Shown here piece by piece: positions 62,132 to 64,000 of a stretch of 64,000 nt of DNA. The translations under genes and the position numbers were made by a program. Source of the DNA: Pseudooceanicola marinus (GTDB lineage Bacteria; Pseudomonadota; Alphaproteobacteria; Rhodobacterales; Rhodobacteraceae); contig NZ_PGTC01000024.1 in NCBI RefSeq assembly GCF_002786295.1, forward strand, positions 186,001 to 250,000, in the 5' to 3' direction. The stretch's first letter is position 1. Each line of letters begins with the position of its first letter. The notes under the pieces were generated by a model. The model was not told the origin of the DNA. It made no database searches and saw only the letters and a program-made list of their open reading frames with translations.

Positions 62132-62848
62132 TTAGACGCCACCCCCTTTGTTCTCAAGCTGATGCGCTGCGGCGATAAGTCCAGTGATCTCGTTCAGCAT
62201 GGTTTCGCCGCTTGGCCGGGCGGCGACCGACAGCCGGGCCGGCGACAGGGCTCGCAGCGGCGCGGCGGCGGCGGCACTGATGGCCGTGACCAGCAGCGGC
62301 GCACCGCCCTGCCATTCCGCCGCCAGCCGATGCGCGGCGCCCGGCGAATAAACCGGCACGACGACGGGTGCCGGCCCCTGCATCGCCTGCCGCGCCTCCG
62401 GCGTGGCGGCACGGGGCGCCTGGGCATAGGCCTCCACCGCCTCGGCACGCAGCCCGGCCGCGACCAGCCGCCCCACCAGGTCGCCGCGATGCTGCGCGCC
62501 GCGCAGATGCACCAGCGGCCCGGCGGGACGTTCTTTCAACAGAAGGGCCAGCAGGGCCTCTGCGTCGCCATCGGCGGACATGGCCCACATCCCAGCCTCG
62601 CGCGCGGCCCGGGCGGTGGCCTCGCCCACGCACCAGGCGCGGCGGGCCACGGCCCCGGCGCGGACCAGGGCCCGCACCCCGTTGCGCGAGGTGAAAATCG
62701 CCTCGAACGGGCCTTCGGGCAGGGTGATGGCGTGAAATCTGATCTGTTGCAGGGGCGAGACCACAAGCCGCGCGCCCTGCCCCGCCAGCTGCGCGGCCAG
62801 CGCCGTCGCCTCCGGCTCGGGCCGTGTGATCATCACGATGGGGGCCAT
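62132..62848 (-). CDS. hemD: Uroporphyrinogen-III synthase
   Basis: A 238-residue enzyme of low conservation that closes and flips ring D of hydroxymethylbilane to uroporphyrinogen [23 protein letters not shown], the [10 protein letters not shown] motif and [16 protein letters not shown] are recognisable. Position upstream of the mic60- and hemY-like genes on the same strand supports the call. It is divergent from tsaD with 88 bp between starts. Confidence 0.85.
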   Translation of the reverse strand: MAPIVMITRPEPEATALAAQLAGQGARLVVSPLQQIRFHAITLPEGPFEAIFTSRNGVRALVRAGAVARRAWCVGEATARAAREAGMWAMSADGDAEALLALLLKERPAGPLVHLRGAQHRGDLVGRLVAAGLRAEAVEAYAQAPRAATPEARQAMQGPAPVVVPVYSPGAAHRLAAEWQGGAPLLVTAISAAAAAPLRALSPARLSVAARPSGETMLNEITGLIAAAHQLENKGGGV

Positions 62849-62936
62849 CCGCTCTCCTGCCCGGGACGGTGGTCGTCATTGTTCCCGGCTCCTGCCAGTG
62901 CTACCTCCCGCACAGAGGTTTCGCAACGGACGTGCC

Positions 62937-64000
62937 ATGCCCCCTTCCCTGACCCTTCTCGGCATCGAAAGCAGCTGCGACGACACCGGCGCGGCGCTGG
63001 TCACCGGCCAGCCCGGCGCGGCGCGGGTCCTGTCCTCGGTCGTCGAGGGCCAGGCAGAGCTGCACGCGGCCTTCGGTGGCGTCGTCCCGGAAATCGCCGC
63101 CCGCGCCCATGCCGAACGGATCGACAGCTGCGTGGCCCGCGCGCTGGAGGAGGCCGGCATCACACTGGCCGAGGTGGATGCCATCGCCGTCACCGCCGGG
63201 CCGGGCCTGATCGGGGGCGTCCTGTCGGGCGTCATGTGTGCCAAGGGGCTGGCGGCGGCGACGGGCAAGCCGCTGATCGGGGTGAACCACCTGGCGGGCC
63301 ACGCCCTGACGCCGCGGCTGACCGATGGCGCGCCCTTCCCCTATCTGATGCTGCTGGTCTCCGGCGGGCACTGCCAGTTCCTGCTGGTCCATGCCCCCGA
63401 CCGCTTCACCCGGCTGGGCGGCACCATCGACGATGCCCCCGGCGAGGCCTTCGACAAGACCGCCCGCCTGCTGGCCCTGCCCCAGCCCGGCGGCCCCTCG
63501 GTCGAACGCACGGCGCGGGACGGGGACGCGAAACGCTTCCGCTTCCCGCGGCCGCTGCTGGACCGGCCCGGCTGCGACATGTCCTTTTCGGGGCTGAAGA
63601 CCGCGTTGCTGCGCGAGCGCGACGCGCTGATGCAGGACAACACGCTGCGCGCAGGCGACCGTGCCGACCTTTGCGCCGGGTTCCAGCAGGCCGTGGTGGA
63701 CGTCCTGCGCGAGAAGACAGCGCGCGCGCTGGATCTCTACCTGGCCGAGGCGCCCGCGCAGCCGATGATCGCCGTCGCGGGCGGCGTGGCGGCCAATGGT
63801 GCCATCCGCGCGGCCCTGACCGGGCTTTGCGCCGAACGGGGCGTGGCCTTCACCGCGCCGCCGCTGGCGCTATGTACCGACAACGCGGCGATGATCGCCT
63901 ACGCCGGGCTGGAGCGGTTCGCCGCCGGAGAGACCGACGACATGACCCTGGCGGCCCGCCCGCGCTGGCCACTGGACAAACGCGCGCCCGCCCTTCTGGG
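62937..64000 (+). CDS. tsaD: tRNA N6-adenosine threonylcarbamoyltransferase (3' end beyond window)
   Basis: The first 354 residues of TsaD; the frame is open to the window edge and probably lacks only a few residues. [15 protein letters not shown] is the N-terminal hallmark, metal-binding histidines are in [10 protein letters not shown] and NHLAGHAL, and VSGGHCQF plus [13 protein letters not shown] are the ATP/substrate loops. It transfers the threonylcarbamoyl group to A37 of tRNAs reading ANN codons. The divergent neighbour of hemD. The start ATG at 62937 has a modest upstream AACGGACG site. Confidence 0.95.
   Translation, partial: MPPSLTLLGIESSCDDTGAALVTGQPGAARVLSSVVEGQAELHAAFGGVVPEIAARAHAERIDSCVARALEEAGITLAEVDAIAVTAGPGLIGGVLSGVMCAKGLAAATGKPLIGVNHLAGHALTPRLTDGAPFPYLMLLVSGGHCQFLLVHAPDRFTRLGGTIDDAPGEAFDKTARLLALPQPGGPSVERTARDGDAKRFRFPRPLLDRPGCDMSFSGLKTALLRERDALMQDNTLRAGDRADLCAGFQQAVVDVLREKTARALDLYLAEAPAQPMIAVAGGVAANGAIRAALTGLCAERGVAFTAPPLALCTDNAAMIAYAGLERFAAGETDDMTLAARPRWPLDKRAPALL

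Overview
The window is GC-rich and densely coded and looks like a chromosomal segment of an alphaproteobacterium. The family is most likely Rhodobacteraceae (Roseobacter-like). This rests on gene content: a glxBCD/mgsABC-type amidotransferase set beside a type III glutamine synthetase/GmaS and folD-purU, heterotetrameric sarcosine oxidase genes, a DctPQM TRAP transporter, an flgE-flgK-flgL-flgI run, and a hemD-mic60-hemY block. No species assignment is possible from sequence reading alone.

Region 1 (1-7.8 kb) is aromatic catabolism. After a truncated aldehyde dehydrogenase and a MarR regulator, a LysR regulator with two DNA-binding domains is divergent from a run resembling the gallate lower pathway: GalB-like PIG-L hydratase, an extradiol dioxygenase of the VOC (type I) fold, a GalC/LigK-like CHA aldolase, and a GalD-like tautomerase. 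An RraA-like protein and a TSUP exporter follow. Region 2 (7.8-11.5 kb) has an Ldh-family oxidoreductase, then L-2-hydroxyglutarate oxidase divergent from a family III CoA-transferase, which suggests glutarate metabolism.

Region 3 (12-19.4 kb) is one-carbon and methylated-amine metabolism: folD-purU, an XRE-cupin regulator, glxBCD/mgsABC and glnT/gmaS. Region 4 (19.5-36.7 kb) contains flagellar genes (motB at one end, flgE-flgK-flgL-flgI at the other). Between them lie a three-gene envelope-sugar operon (epimerase/reductase, sugar transferase, 4,6-dehydratase) and a membrane dipeptidase plus soxBDAG locus divergent from a GlxA-type AraC regulator. The sox products would feed methylene-THF into the folD-purU route.

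Region 5 (36.7-49.3 kb) is mixed housekeeping: a striking 7-bp tandem repeat array, two phosphohexomutases (Pgm/ManB and GlmM), a TrpD2/YbiB-like protein next to a nitrate-reductase-like gene remnant, a methyltransferase, pirin, a decayed small gene, Ada, and a TonB receptor plus HugZ-like heme oxygenase pair. Region 6 (48.8-58.5 kb) is an unassigned catabolic locus: MarR, IlvD/Edd dehydratase, TRAP transporter, LysR, an FAD oxidoreductase and a two-subunit aconitase X. Region 7 (58.5-64 kb) has a gene-poor relic stretch, tRNA-Thr(CGT), hemY-like, mic60-like and hemD, then a divergent tsaD that runs off the window.

All functional calls come from reading motifs and context; no database search was run.
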